Assembly: GCF_008629695.1 (NCBI RefSeq)
Contig: NZ_VWSH01000004.1
Span: forward strand, 62,001-126,000
Length of the DNA stretch: 64,000 nt
Origin: Taibaiella lutea
Lineage (GTDB): Bacteria > Bacteroidota > Bacteroidia > Chitinophagales > Chitinophagaceae
Direction: 5' to 3'
Shown one piece after another: positions 25,333 to 35,141 of this stretch. Under the pieces are notes generated by a model, which was not told the origin of the DNA, made no database searches, and saw only the letters and a list, made by a program, of their open reading frames with translations. Position 1 is the stretch's first letter; each line of letters starts with the position of its first letter. Made by a program: the position numbers and the translations under genes.

Positions 25333-26479
25333 TATTTTACCGGTAAATGAAACCGGTGAAGGCTTTACAATTCCTTATTTCGATCAATGGATGGCAATGC
25401 CTGTCATTATCAGAGTAGCGGTTGTTTTCATTGGTATCTCAACGATATTTATATTATATATCCAGTTCAGGATATGGTTTACACGTTATAAAGGTTATCT
25501 CCTTAATAAACGGGTTGAAAAAGTAGTGCCTGTTATTGATGCGCTTATTGCAGAAGAAATCTTTATGAAAAGTGAAACGGGTCAGAAAGGCGCACCTCAT
25601 ATTAATTTTGATGCCTTCAGGATTCCATTGTTTGCCAATCATAAAAACAAACAGATTCTGATTGATCGCCTGATTAACTACAGAAGAAGTTTTTCAGGAA
25701 GCATTGGCAATCATTTTAAGCAATTGTACCTGGAGCTCGGGCTGGATAAGCTTTCGACTAAAAAGATGAACCGCCGCAGCTGGAATATGAAAGTACGCGG
25801 CATTCGTGAATTAACCGGTATGGATGTATCCATTTCCGATGTAAACATATTGCCGCTTACCAATAGCAAACGGCACGAATTACGTACGGAAGCAAGAAAT
25901 GCATATATCAAACTAAGTAAAAATGAGCCTTTCAAATTTTTTGATATCAGTTCGGAGCCTTTGCTTGACTGGGATCAGATTGAATTGTTCAAGACTATTA
26001 CTACAACAGAAAATATCGCCATACCAAACTTTGCACGTTGGGTAACTTATAGCAACAACAAAAGTATCATATCCTTCTGCCTGAAACTGATTGTACATTA
26101 CAATCAGCAAGATGCTGCGCCTGCCGTAATAAAATTGCTGGAAACGAAGGATCATATCTTAAGAGCTGAAGCTATTAATTGTCTGGGTAAATTAAAATAC
26201 GAACCGGCAGAAGCCCAGCTCAGGCACATTTATAGTAACCAGCCTTTAAATTGCCAACTTGAAATATTAAAAGCCATCGGCCGTATGTCAACCGGAGAAA
26301 GCGCCCAGTTCCTTCGTCAGGAATTTATGTATTCTACCGACTTCGACATTCGTAAAAATGCTGCTATGTCTTTTGTTCGCAACGCGAGTCCCGAATATAT
26401 TGATGAATTGATGGAAGCTTCAAACGATGAGAATAAACTCATATTGAAGCATAGTATGAACCCTTTAATCAAATATTAA
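25325..26479 (+). CDS. Membrane-anchored HEAT-repeat protein
   Basis: 384 residues. A single membrane helix at about 20-43 (VIIRVAVVFIGISTIFILYI) is followed by a cytoplasmic helical domain. The C-terminal part has HEAT-like pairs: AAPAVIKLLETKDHILRAEA, then AINCLGKLKYEPAEAQLRHI and LEILKAIGRMSTGESAQFLR, then the DIRKNAAMSFVRNAS pair. HEAT repeats are protein-interaction scaffolds. Lying between a lone receiver and two GT2 synthases, with 8-bp and 1-bp overlaps, it probably links signal input to the synthase complex (inference). Confidence 0.85.
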   Translation: MPDILPVNETGEGFTIPYFDQWMAMPVIIRVAVVFIGISTIFILYIQFRIWFTRYKGYLLNKRVEKVVPVIDALIAEEIFMKSETGQKGAPHINFDAFRIPLFANHKNKQILIDRLINYRRSFSGSIGNHFKQLYLELGLDKLSTKKMNRRSWNMKVRGIRELTGMDVSISDVNILPLTNSKRHELRTEARNAYIKLSKNEPFKFFDISSEPLLDWDQIELFKTITTTENIAIPNFARWVTYSNNKSIISFCLKLIVHYNQQDAAPAVIKLLETKDHILRAEAINCLGKLKYEPAEAQLRHIYSNQPLNCQLEILKAIGRMSTGESAQFLRQEFMYSTDFDIRKNAAMSFVRNASPEYIDELMEASNDENKLILKHSMNPLIKY

Positions 26480-27912
26480 TGCATTCTATACTCCAATGGA
26501 TTGCTGCTTTCTACGAAAGCACCGTGTTTGTCTATGGCTCGGTGCTGTTGGTTATATATGCGTTACTGGCTCTTTTGAGTTATATGGCTATCCGTGTTTT
26601 CTTACAAAAGGAAACCTATACCGATTATAGTGATCTGCTCAGTTCTGACCTTGCACCGGGCATATCTGTACTCGCACCTGCATACAATGAAGGTTTATCC
26701 ATCATCATGAATGTGCAGTCGCTCCTGACCTTGAATTATCCTGTATTTGAAATCATTCTTGTAAATGATGGCAGTACCGATAATTCTATGGAACAGCTTA
26801 TTAAAGAATTTGAATTAGTAAGAGTTGATTTTGCTTATAACCCGAAAATCAGGACCAAGCCGATTAATAATATTTATCGTTCCACCAATACAGCTTTCAG
26901 CAAACTGACCGTAATTGATAAAGTGAACGGCAAGAGCAAAGCAGATGCGGTAAATGCTGGAATCAATGTTGCTTCATTTGATTACTTTGTTTGTACTGAC
27001 GTTGATTGCATTCTGGATAAAGATGCTTTGTTGAAATTGATAAAGCCTGTAATGGATGAACAATCAAAAAGAGTAATAGCAACCGGCGCTACTCTGAGGA
27101 TTGCAAATTCATGCGTGATTGACAAAGGTGTTATTATTCAGATGAAGCCGCCACGAAACCTAATAGCACGTTTTCAGGAGATGGAATACGTACGCGCTTT
27201 TATATTAGGTAAGATGGGGTGGAGCTTTATCAACTGTGTGCCGAATGTATCAGGAGGTCTTGGTTTGTTTGATAAAGAAATTGCAATTAAAGCAGGTGGC
27301 TATGATCCTCTTTCATTCGGAGAAGACATGGAACTGATGGTCCGCATGTGTCGTTATGCCTGCGATAACCAGATAAAGTATGCCATACGATATATTCCTA
27401 CGACCCTTTGCTGGACCGAAGGACCGGCAAATATTAAAGTATTGAAAGCACAACGCACCAGATGGGCCAGAGGGCTTGCCCAACTTATGTATGCGCATTT
27501 TAAAATGTGCTTCAACCCAAGATATGGCCGCATGGGAATGATTACATTTCCTTACAATTTTTTCTTCGAACTGCTGGCCCCTCTTATAGAGCTTAGTGGT
27601 ATCCTGTATTATATTTTTCTGATTGTTACAGGTGGCGTCAATTATCAATATGCAATATTGCTGCTGTTGTTTGTTTATTCCTATTCCATTATGATTACCA
27701 CCATAGCCATTCTATGGGATCAGATTGCATTCAGGCATTATAAATCCTGGAAAGAAGTGTTATTCCTGTGCTCTACCGCTTTATTTGAATTCGTTTTATA
27801 TCATCCGCTGGTGGTTATATTTTCTCTGAGAGGCTATTATTATTTTCTCACGGGCAAGAAACATTCATGGGGCAATATGCAAAGGCAGGGATTTGCACAG
27901 GTAAAACAATAA
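26479..27912 (+). CDS. Processive family-2 glycosyltransferase (polysaccharide synthase)
   Basis: 477 residues. An N-terminal membrane helix (about 14-36) precedes a GT-A domain. Its motifs are VLAPAYNEG, LVNDGSTDN (first Asp), CTDVDCIL (DxD type), GEDMELM (catalytic ED) and QRTRWARG (QxxRW). These define processive beta-glycan synthases such as those for poly-GlcNAc, cellulose or hyaluronan. Three or four C-terminal membrane helices (about 355-460) would form the translocation channel. The sugar cannot be read from sequence. It overlaps the HEAT gene by one base and is followed 30 bp later by a paralogue. Confidence 0.92.
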   Translation: MHSILQWIAAFYESTVFVYGSVLLVIYALLALLSYMAIRVFLQKETYTDYSDLLSSDLAPGISVLAPAYNEGLSIIMNVQSLLTLNYPVFEIILVNDGSTDNSMEQLIKEFELVRVDFAYNPKIRTKPINNIYRSTNTAFSKLTVIDKVNGKSKADAVNAGINVASFDYFVCTDVDCILDKDALLKLIKPVMDEQSKRVIATGATLRIANSCVIDKGVIIQMKPPRNLIARFQEMEYVRAFILGKMGWSFINCVPNVSGGLGLFDKEIAIKAGGYDPLSFGEDMELMVRMCRYACDNQIKYAIRYIPTTLCWTEGPANIKVLKAQRTRWARGLAQLMYAHFKMCFNPRYGRMGMITFPYNFFFELLAPLIELSGILYYIFLIVTGGVNYQYAILLLLFVYSYSIMITTIAILWDQIAFRHYKSWKEVLFLCSTALFEFVLYHPLVVIFSLRGYYYFLTGKKHSWGNMQRQGFAQVKQ

Positions 27913-27942
27913 GCAGGCAGGCACAATTATATTCAAAAGAAA

Positions 27943-29448
27943 ATGGAAACAAGTATTTGGGATTATTTCAGTTCATTTTTCGAACGTGGCGTATTCATCT
28001 ATGGGATGACTATGCTTTTGGCTTATGCCTTACTTGCCATTCTTTCTTACATTGCCATCAACCGCTTTCGCAAAAAGGAACAATATACTGACTACAGCCA
28101 GCTTACAAGCTCGACCCTTGCTCCGGGCATTTCTGTTATAGCCCCGGCTTTCAATGAAGCTGTTACCATCATTCAAAACGTGCGTTCGCTGCTGACACTG
28201 AATTATTCGAGATATGAAGTGATTATTGTAAATGATGGTAGTACTGACGAAACGCTTCAGAAACTGATTGACGAATTCGATCTTGTTCATGTTGATTTTG
28301 CATACAACGAAAAAATTAAATCAAAACCGGTCCGGAGAATATTCAAATCGTCCAACACTGCGTATGAAAAGCTGGTAGTAATTGATAAAGAAAACGGAAA
28401 GAGTAAAGCCGATGCATCGAATGCAGGTATCAATGTTGCTTCTTTCAACTATTTTTTGTGTACCGATGTGGATTGTATTATCGAGAAAGACACTTTGATA
28501 AAAATGATTCAGCCTTTTATGTCGGAAGAAGGCAGGAAGATAAAAGAGGTTGGTGAGCCCTGCCCTGAATGCGGTTATGTTCATGTTATTGAAGACAATA
28601 AAAGAGTTATTGCGACAGGTGCAACCTTGCGTATTGCCAATTCAAGCGATATTGAAGATGGCGTATTGGTACGCATGCGTCCTCCAAAGCACTGGATTCC
28701 ACGTTTTCAGGAAATGGAATATATACGTTCCTATGTTCTTGGAAAGATGGGGTGGAGTATGATCAACTGTGTACCGAATGTTTCAGGAGGCCTGGGTTTG
28801 TTTGACAAAGAAATTGCGATCAAGGCAGGAGGCTATGATCCGTTATCCTTTGGTGAGGATATGGATCTTGTAACACGTATGTGTGCTTACATGCGTGACA
28901 ACAAACAAAAATATGCCGTAAGATATATTCCTTCGACACAGTGCTGGACGGAAGGACCGCCAAACCTGAAAGTATTCGGAAGGCAACGTACACGTTGGGG
29001 AAGGGGCCTGATTCAGATAATCACCATCCATAAAAAAATACTGTTTAATCCCAGATACGGAAGATTGGGCTTAGTGGTATTTCCCTATAACTTTCTGTTC
29101 GAGTTTTTAGCGCCTATTATTGAGTTTTGCGGTATCCTTTACTACATATACATTTTAATTACAGGGCAGATAAACGTACAAAATGCATTGGTATTACTGC
29201 TTTTTGTGTACCTGTATTCTGTAATGATTACTACCATTTCTTTGTTTTGGGATCAATTGGTAAACCGCAATTATAAAACATGGGCGGAGGTTTTCGGGCT
29301 TAGTTTAATGGCGTTCCTGGAACCCATTATTTACCATCCGCTCATTGTGTTTTTTGCATTGCGTGGGTATTATTATTTCATTACAGGGCAAAAGCACGTT
29401 TGGGGCAACATGCAAAGGCAAGGCTTTGGACAAGCTCCTAAAAAATAA
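27943..29448 (+). CDS. Paralogous processive family-2 glycosyltransferase
   Basis: 501 residues with the same plan as the preceding enzyme: N-terminal helix, VIAPAFNEA, VNDGSTDET, CTDVDCII, GEDMDLV and QRTRWGRG, then C-terminal membrane helices. Long stretches are nearly identical (GGLGLFDKEIAIKAGGYDPL in both), showing tandem duplication. It differs by an insertion of about 22 residues before KRVIATGATLRIAN containing CPECGYVHV, a possible half zinc knuckle. The pair might be a heterodimeric synthase or make two related polymers. Confidence 0.92.
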   Translation: METSIWDYFSSFFERGVFIYGMTMLLAYALLAILSYIAINRFRKKEQYTDYSQLTSSTLAPGISVIAPAFNEAVTIIQNVRSLLTLNYSRYEVIIVNDGSTDETLQKLIDEFDLVHVDFAYNEKIKSKPVRRIFKSSNTAYEKLVVIDKENGKSKADASNAGINVASFNYFLCTDVDCIIEKDTLIKMIQPFMSEEGRKIKEVGEPCPECGYVHVIEDNKRVIATGATLRIANSSDIEDGVLVRMRPPKHWIPRFQEMEYIRSYVLGKMGWSMINCVPNVSGGLGLFDKEIAIKAGGYDPLSFGEDMDLVTRMCAYMRDNKQKYAVRYIPSTQCWTEGPPNLKVFGRQRTRWGRGLIQIITIHKKILFNPRYGRLGLVVFPYNFLFEFLAPIIEFCGILYYIYILITGQINVQNALVLLLFVYLYSVMITTISLFWDQLVNRNYKTWAEVFGLSLMAFLEPIIYHPLIVFFALRGYYYFITGQKHVWGNMQRQGFGQAPKK

Positions 29449-29479
29449 ATTTACAATCGAAAAACTACACAGATCAACT

Positions 29480-32341
29480 ATGAAAAGAAGATCCCTGTTT
29501 ATAATTATTGTTTTGTTTGCAATAAGCCTTCCGCAAGTGTTCGGGCAAAAGAAAGACAGCGATGTATTGCTGAAGCAGATTAAAACCGAAATGGATGTAA
29601 ACCGCAATTATGCCAGGGCCTTGTCTATGGCTAAGGACGCAGCAAAAGACTTTCCGCATGATGCCGATTTCAGATTCTTATTAGGTCGCCTGTATTACCT
29701 CAACCGTGATTATATCAATGCAGAAAAGAAACTGGATGAGGTGATTAATAAGACACCTGAATACAGAGATGCTTATCTGGCCGCTGCAAATGTGCAACTG
29801 GCAAAAGGTTACAACAATAAAGCTTTACAATATCTAAACAGGGGTCAGTCAAAATTTAATTATGACAAAGATATCAGAGCAAAAAAACTGGCAGTATATC
29901 AATTTTATGGACTATATCAATTAGGTGATTTATATGCCGACAGCCTTATCAATATGTTCTACAGAGACACAATGATAAAAAGGGCTTATGTGGATTACAG
30001 AGTTCAGACAGGGAATGCATTTCTGAAAAATGGATTGACAGAAGCAGCTAACCGGGAATTTGCAAAGGCAATCCAGGTAGCGCCCGAGAATCAAATAGTA
30101 TTATCAAGCTTATTGGATGCAAGAATGAAATCAGGAGATAAGCAAAGCTCTTTAAATTTCATAAACAGCATGTTGTCGCGCCAACCTGATAATTATGATT
30201 TGCTGATGAAGAAAACCGGCATCCTGCAGGAATTGCATCAATATCCTGAAGCGATAGAGACAGCGCAGATTCTTCAAAAAAAATATCCAGGTGATGCAAA
30301 AGCACGTTCAATTGAAACGGAGCTTAAGCTGGAAGCAGCACGTTATTACAAGAGTACTGACCCTTACTATCAATATCAAAGTGTGCTGGAACACGCTCCG
30401 GGCAATAAAGAAGCATTAGACAATATCATAAATATTGCAATCAGCAGAGGCATGAATGACGAAGCGTTGTATTGGATAAATAAATCGCTTGGCAGTAATT
30501 CTTTTAATAAAGATCTGCTCATGAAGAAAATGAGCATTCTTGCACAGCAGCAAAAATTTACGATTGCAGCAGGTATTGCTGAAAGGCTTTATAAAAATGC
30601 TCCGGGCAAAGATACGCGCCAGACTTTCATTGACATGGAACTGGCCGCCGCAAGAGATTACAATGCTCAGGAAATGCCCGACAGCGCGTTGGATGCTTAT
30701 ACAAAAATATTGAAAGCGGAGCCAAGGCAGGCACAGGCGTTGAATAGTTCGGTCAACATCCTTTCCGCTCAAAAAAACTATACGGCGGCACTACAACTTC
30801 TGGATGAAGCCATTACCTATTACCCTGACGACTACAGATTGAAATTAAAGAAAGCTGCGATTATGCAGGAGAATGAACAATTTGATGAAGCAGCATTATT
30901 ATTTGATCAGGTACAGGCGGATAATCCGGACGATCAGAAAGCCATTAACAGCATGGTGGACGCTTATCTGCTTACGGGCAAAAAGATGATGGAAGTTATG
31001 GATTATGACGGCGCTGCAAAAGCTTATAACAGAATATTACAAATACAGCCCGCCAACAAAGAAGCCATAAATAACATAACGAATATAGATCTTGCTTTAG
31101 GCGGGGATGGCAATCAACGTGCCCTTGACAGAATCAACATTGCATTGGAGCAATACCCGGATGATAAAGATTTATTACTTAAAAAAGCAGAAGCGTTAAA
31201 CCGCCTGGGGCAGGTAGAGGCTTCCGGCAATATTACGGACAACCTCCGGGAACGTTATCCTTATAACACACAAATCCGCAGTCTTTATATAGATCAGCAT
31301 TTAACAATGGCCAATTATTACCGAAAAAACGGCGATACGTTAAATGCCATAAATGCTTATTACAGCATTCTTTCAGCCAACAGAAGAGACACAACCGCAT
31401 GGCTTGGATTAACCAATATCAGTTACGAACGCGGACAATATGCCGAGGCGATTGCTTATGCCGATACGTCATTGAATTTTTATCCCATGCAGGCAGATAT
31501 GATGCTGAAAAAAGCATCGGCACAGGAGCAGCTAAAACAGTATGACAGCGCTGCCAATACTGCCGCAGTTGTTGCCAGACAATATCCTGACCAGAAGCGT
31601 TATACTGATTTTGCGGCTTATCTTAAAGGAAAAACATTCAGGAATCAATTAGGCCTTTCGTATCTCAATTCGCATATCGATTCTACGCAGTCATCTAATA
31701 TTGCAACCTTGCAATACACGCATTTTTATAAAAAAATGTCGTTGACAGGTCGCCTGAATTTTGCGGGAAGATCGTATGGGACGGGGTTACAGCTTGAATT
31801 GGAATCCTATATTAATCATAGCGCAACCTGGTATTCATTTGTAAATGTAGGTGCTGCCAATAAATTGGTGTTCCCGAAATATAAAGCTGCATATAGTTTG
31901 TTTCACAATTTTGCACATGGTTGGGAAGCCGAGCTGGGTGGCCGTTTCCTTAATTTTGATTCCATATCAAGCGTATCGGCAGTTGGCTCCGTTGCAAAAT
32001 ATCTTGGTGATTTCTGGATTAATGCAAAAGGTTATGTCATTTTTCTTTCCGGCAAACAATATGGCGCTGTTAATCTCACCGCACGTCAGTACCTGAATAA
32101 TAAAACCGATTTCTTTTATGCAATCATAGGTTATGGCAACTCACCTGATGACTATACACGTACCTATCAATTCACCGATAATATCAATTACCAGACTTAT
32201 AGTATTGGTGCAGGTTATCAAAAAATGTTCAATTACAGAAATGTGGTAAGCCTTAACGCCAACTGGTATAACCAAAAAAGAGCAGAGGGTCTGTTTCGCA
32301 ACCAGTATGATATCTACCTGACCTTTTTAAGGAAATTCTAA
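29480..32341 (+). CDS. TPR protein with C-terminal YaiO-type outer-membrane barrel
   Basis: 953 residues from ATG 29480 (an earlier start would overlap the GT2 gene in another frame). A signal peptide (MKRRSLFIIIVLFAISLPQVFGQ cleaved near residue 22) precedes about 20 TPR-like helix pairs, for example FRFLLGRLYYLNRDYINAEK, ALNSSVNILSAQKNYTAALQ and TAWLGLTNISYERGQYAEAI. The last ~240 residues, from FRNQLGLSYLNSHID to YDIYLTFLRKF, look like a YaiO-family beta-barrel. TPR-plus-barrel proteins of this kind (PgaA, AlgK/E, BcsC) export polysaccharide across the periplasm and outer membrane. In E. coli, yaiO likewise sits near a GT2 gene (yaiP). Confidence 0.88.
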   Translation: MKRRSLFIIIVLFAISLPQVFGQKKDSDVLLKQIKTEMDVNRNYARALSMAKDAAKDFPHDADFRFLLGRLYYLNRDYINAEKKLDEVINKTPEYRDAYLAAANVQLAKGYNNKALQYLNRGQSKFNYDKDIRAKKLAVYQFYGLYQLGDLYADSLINMFYRDTMIKRAYVDYRVQTGNAFLKNGLTEAANREFAKAIQVAPENQIVLSSLLDARMKSGDKQSSLNFINSMLSRQPDNYDLLMKKTGILQELHQYPEAIETAQILQKKYPGDAKARSIETELKLEAARYYKSTDPYYQYQSVLEHAPGNKEALDNIINIAISRGMNDEALYWINKSLGSNSFNKDLLMKKMSILAQQQKFTIAAGIAERLYKNAPGKDTRQTFIDMELAAARDYNAQEMPDSALDAYTKILKAEPRQAQALNSSVNILSAQKNYTAALQLLDEAITYYPDDYRLKLKKAAIMQENEQFDEAALLFDQVQADNPDDQKAINSMVDAYLLTGKKMMEVMDYDGAAKAYNRILQIQPANKEAINNITNIDLALGGDGNQRALDRINIALEQYPDDKDLLLKKAEALNRLGQVEASGNITDNLRERYPYNTQIRSLYIDQHLTMANYYRKNGDTLNAINAYYSILSANRRDTTAWLGLTNISYERGQYAEAIAYADTSLNFYPMQADMMLKKASAQEQLKQYDSAANTAAVVARQYPDQKRYTDFAAYLKGKTFRNQLGLSYLNSHIDSTQSSNIATLQYTHFYKKMSLTGRLNFAGRSYGTGLQLELESYINHSATWYSFVNVGAANKLVFPKYKAAYSLFHNFAHGWEAELGGRFLNFDSISSVSAVGSVAKYLGDFWINAKGYVIFLSGKQYGAVNLTARQYLNNKTDFFYAIIGYGNSPDDYTRTYQFTDNINYQTYSIGAGYQKMFNYRNVVSLNANWYNQKRAEGLFRNQYDIYLTFLRKF

Positions 32342-32354
32342 ATGCATTTGAAGT

Positions 32355-34610
32355 ATGAGCAAAGTATTATTCTTTTTGACCACACTTTTTTTACCTGTCG
32401 TTTTAATGACAGCAAGCTGCAAAGGACAATCGCTGAAGCCTGTTGCAGGCGGCGCTTCTGTTTATGCTATTGTTATTGCGGATGGGGCCAACAAAAATGA
32501 TAATGAGTCTGCATTATTACTTCAAAAGTTTATAAAGCAATCAACCGGCGTTCTTCTCAATATTGTAACAGAAAATAAATACAAAGGGAATACAGCTTTT
32601 TACGTCGGACAAACCAGTAAGACAACTGCTCTTAATGAGTTTTCAAAAATTGAAAATGACGGTTACTTGATTGCAACGAAGGAGAAGAACATATTTATAT
32701 CCGGCAGAAGAGGCCATGCTACGGAATATGGTGTTTATCATTTTATAGAAACCTACATGAATTGCAGAAAATATGACGGCTGGCCTGCAATAGTTCCATT
32801 TTTAAAAGAGGTGGTACTACCTGCAGACTTATCCTTTGTTTCCAATCCTTCATTTGTGTATCGTCAAAGTTATTACCCCATGAGTAATGATGCCGAATAC
32901 CTCAACTGGCATGGCTTACACAAATTTGAAGATCTATGGGGCATCTGGGGGCATTCGTTTTTTAAACTGATACCGCCGCAGCAATATTTATCCACGCATC
33001 CTGAATATTTTGCGCTGGTAAACGGCAGGCGTACTCCTACGCAGCTTTGCTTAAGCAACCCGGAAGTATTGAAAATCGTCATTTCAAAACTCAGGCAAAA
33101 GATGACAGATAACCCCGATGCCGAATATTGGTCTGTAAGCCCAAATGACGGCGGCGGCAATTGCAGCTGTGATGACTGTAAAAAAGTTGATGCACAAAAC
33201 GGCGGCCCTTCAGGATCATTGATCCGGTTTGTAAATCAGGTGGCGGCATCTTTTCCCGATAAGAAAATCACAACGCTGGCATATGGTTATACTTCTCATG
33301 CACCAACACACATAAAGCCTGCGGGGAATGTAGTCATTTTATTAAGCACTATAGATGCTTACAGGGAAAAACCATTATCTGAAATTCCTTCTGCAAGCGG
33401 ATTCCGTAATGACCTTACTGCATGGAAAGATATCAGCACCGCAATTTTCATTTGGGATTATTGTACCCAGTTTACAAATTATATGGCTCCGTTCCCTGTC
33501 CAGAATAATTTTCAACCGGATTATAATTTTTTCAAAGATCAGCATGTTACCGGTGTCTTTGAACAGGGTAGTGGTGATACTTATAGTGATATGGCCGAAT
33601 TGAATAGTTATATCCAGGCTAAGTTGTTGTGGAATACCAAGGCAGATATAAAAGCAATTACAGATGATTTTTGTAAAGGTTATTATGGAACCGGCGCATC
33701 ATCTGTACAGCAATATCTTAATGTACGTCAACAGAATCTTATTGCTTCAGGCAAGCATCTTGATATTTATGGCAATCCGATTAATGACCGCAAAAGTTTT
33801 TTGTCACCTGAACAGTTGACAGCATACAATGCATTGATAGCTAAGGCTGCTGCTTCAAACACAAACCCTAAAATATCAGACAATATCGAACGCCTTCAAT
33901 TACCACTTCTATATACAACATTACAACAGTCGAGGCATTACGGAACAGAGGAACATGGTTTCCTTCAGCAAAACAATACGAATGTTTATAAGGTTAACCC
34001 CGAAATAATGAACAAAGTGCATGAATTTGTTGCAAAGGCAAAAAAGGTGGGTGTTGTTGAATTGTCTGAAGGCGGCTATAGCCCTGAAAAATATCAGGAG
34101 GAATGGAATGTCATTTTTGCGCGTACCTGGCCGGTAAATTTATTTTACGATGCAAAAGTAAAACTGGCAACGCCTTTTGCAGAAGATTATCCGGCAAAAG
34201 GCAACCATACATTAACGGATGGCATGACAGGTTTTAATGACTTCAGTTATAACTGGCTTTGCTTTTACGGAACCGATATGGACGCTGTTTTGGACGCAGG
34301 AAAAACAGTGGATTTTAAGACTATCAGTATTAATTTCCTTGACGATCCAAGGCATTGGATTTTCCTTCCCGTAAGTGTCAGCATTGCATTTTCAGATGAC
34401 GGAATAAACTTTAAAACGGCTTCCGAACAAAAAACACCCGTTGAACAGGAACATGATGACCTGTTTATCCGTAATTATAATTTTAAAGTCCCCGGTAAAT
34501 CAAGATATATAAAAGTGATTGCCAGAAACAATACAGGATTGCCTTCATGGAGAAATTACAGCAACAAAAAGCCTATGATTGCATGTGATGAAATTATGGT
34601 TATGCCGTAA
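32355..34610 (+). CDS. DUF4838 lipoprotein, probable glycan-active enzyme
   Basis: 751 residues. The N-terminus ends in VVLMTASCKGQ, a lipoprotein-type signal. The first ~150 residues resemble the alpha-glucuronidase-like N-terminal domain (YAIVIADGAN, then the HATEYGVYHFIETY segment). The central DUF4838 domain (about 175-440) carries EDLWGIWGHSFF, then EYWSVSPNDGGGNCSCDDC with a Cys cluster. The C-terminal ~150 residues look like an F5/8-type beta-sandwich (SINFLDDPRHWIFLPVSVSI). DUF4838 proteins are linked to glycan degradation. Fourteen bases after the YaiO gene, it may trim or modify the exported polymer (inference). Confidence 0.85.
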   Translation: MSKVLFFLTTLFLPVVLMTASCKGQSLKPVAGGASVYAIVIADGANKNDNESALLLQKFIKQSTGVLLNIVTENKYKGNTAFYVGQTSKTTALNEFSKIENDGYLIATKEKNIFISGRRGHATEYGVYHFIETYMNCRKYDGWPAIVPFLKEVVLPADLSFVSNPSFVYRQSYYPMSNDAEYLNWHGLHKFEDLWGIWGHSFFKLIPPQQYLSTHPEYFALVNGRRTPTQLCLSNPEVLKIVISKLRQKMTDNPDAEYWSVSPNDGGGNCSCDDCKKVDAQNGGPSGSLIRFVNQVAASFPDKKITTLAYGYTSHAPTHIKPAGNVVILLSTIDAYREKPLSEIPSASGFRNDLTAWKDISTAIFIWDYCTQFTNYMAPFPVQNNFQPDYNFFKDQHVTGVFEQGSGDTYSDMAELNSYIQAKLLWNTKADIKAITDDFCKGYYGTGASSVQQYLNVRQQNLIASGKHLDIYGNPINDRKSFLSPEQLTAYNALIAKAAASNTNPKISDNIERLQLPLLYTTLQQSRHYGTEEHGFLQQNNTNVYKVNPEIMNKVHEFVAKAKKVGVVELSEGGYSPEKYQEEWNVIFARTWPVNLFYDAKVKLATPFAEDYPAKGNHTLTDGMTGFNDFSYNWLCFYGTDMDAVLDAGKTVDFKTISINFLDDPRHWIFLPVSVSIAFSDDGINFKTASEQKTPVEQEHDDLFIRNYNFKVPGKSRYIKVIARNNTGLPSWRNYSNKKPMIACDEIMVMP

Positions 34611-34615
34611 AAAGC

Positions 34616-35140
34616 TTACATCTTCAATTGCTTCATCATTACTATGTTCTCGTATTTATTATGCTCCATTTGAAAAGTTGCTTTGCCTTTCGGTTCATAT
34701 TGCTGGCGTTCGTAAAAGCGGATAGCTCTGTTGTTGCTGTCCAAAACCCACAACCACATCCATTTATCTCCTTTTGATAAAACAGTTTGCTCCGCTTCCA
34801 TAAGCAGCCTGTAGCCAATGCCCCGGCCACAAAACCATTCCAGGATGTATAGCTTGTTTAGTTCCGGTCCTGCTATACCATTAACCGGTGCTTTCTTGTC
34901 AAACTCAATTTCCGCAACGCCTACCAGATTGTTCTTATGAGCGGCCACTATAACGCTGTCGGGGTTACTTTGGATAATATTTTCCAGGCGTTCAACTGCA
35001 AACTGCTTTGTAATAAAGTTCGCAAATTCATCAGACACACCTTCAATGCCATACGTCTGGATATATACCTGCTTGTAAAGTATGGACAATTTTTTCGCAT
35101 CGGAAAGAACGGCTTTCCTGTATTGAATATCCTGTGTCAT
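34616..35140 (-). CDS. GNAT-family N-acetyltransferase
   Basis: 174 residues from ATG 35140, one base after the stop of the DUF3830 gene. The frame is open further upstream but overlaps that gene. The acetyl-CoA site is visible as LEWFCGRGIGYRLLMEAEQ, preceded by the beta-strand KLYIL, and followed by MWLWVLDSNNRAIRFYERQ, the typical motif B. The substrate is unknown. It ends six bases from the convergent DUF4838 stop. Confidence 0.85.
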   Translation of the reverse strand: MTQDIQYRKAVLSDAKKLSILYKQVYIQTYGIEGVSDEFANFITKQFAVERLENIIQSNPDSVIVAAHKNNLVGVAEIEFDKKAPVNGIAGPELNKLYILEWFCGRGIGYRLLMEAEQTVLSKGDKWMWLWVLDSNNRAIRFYERQQYEPKGKATFQMEHNKYENIVMMKQLKM

Positions 35141-35141
35141 C

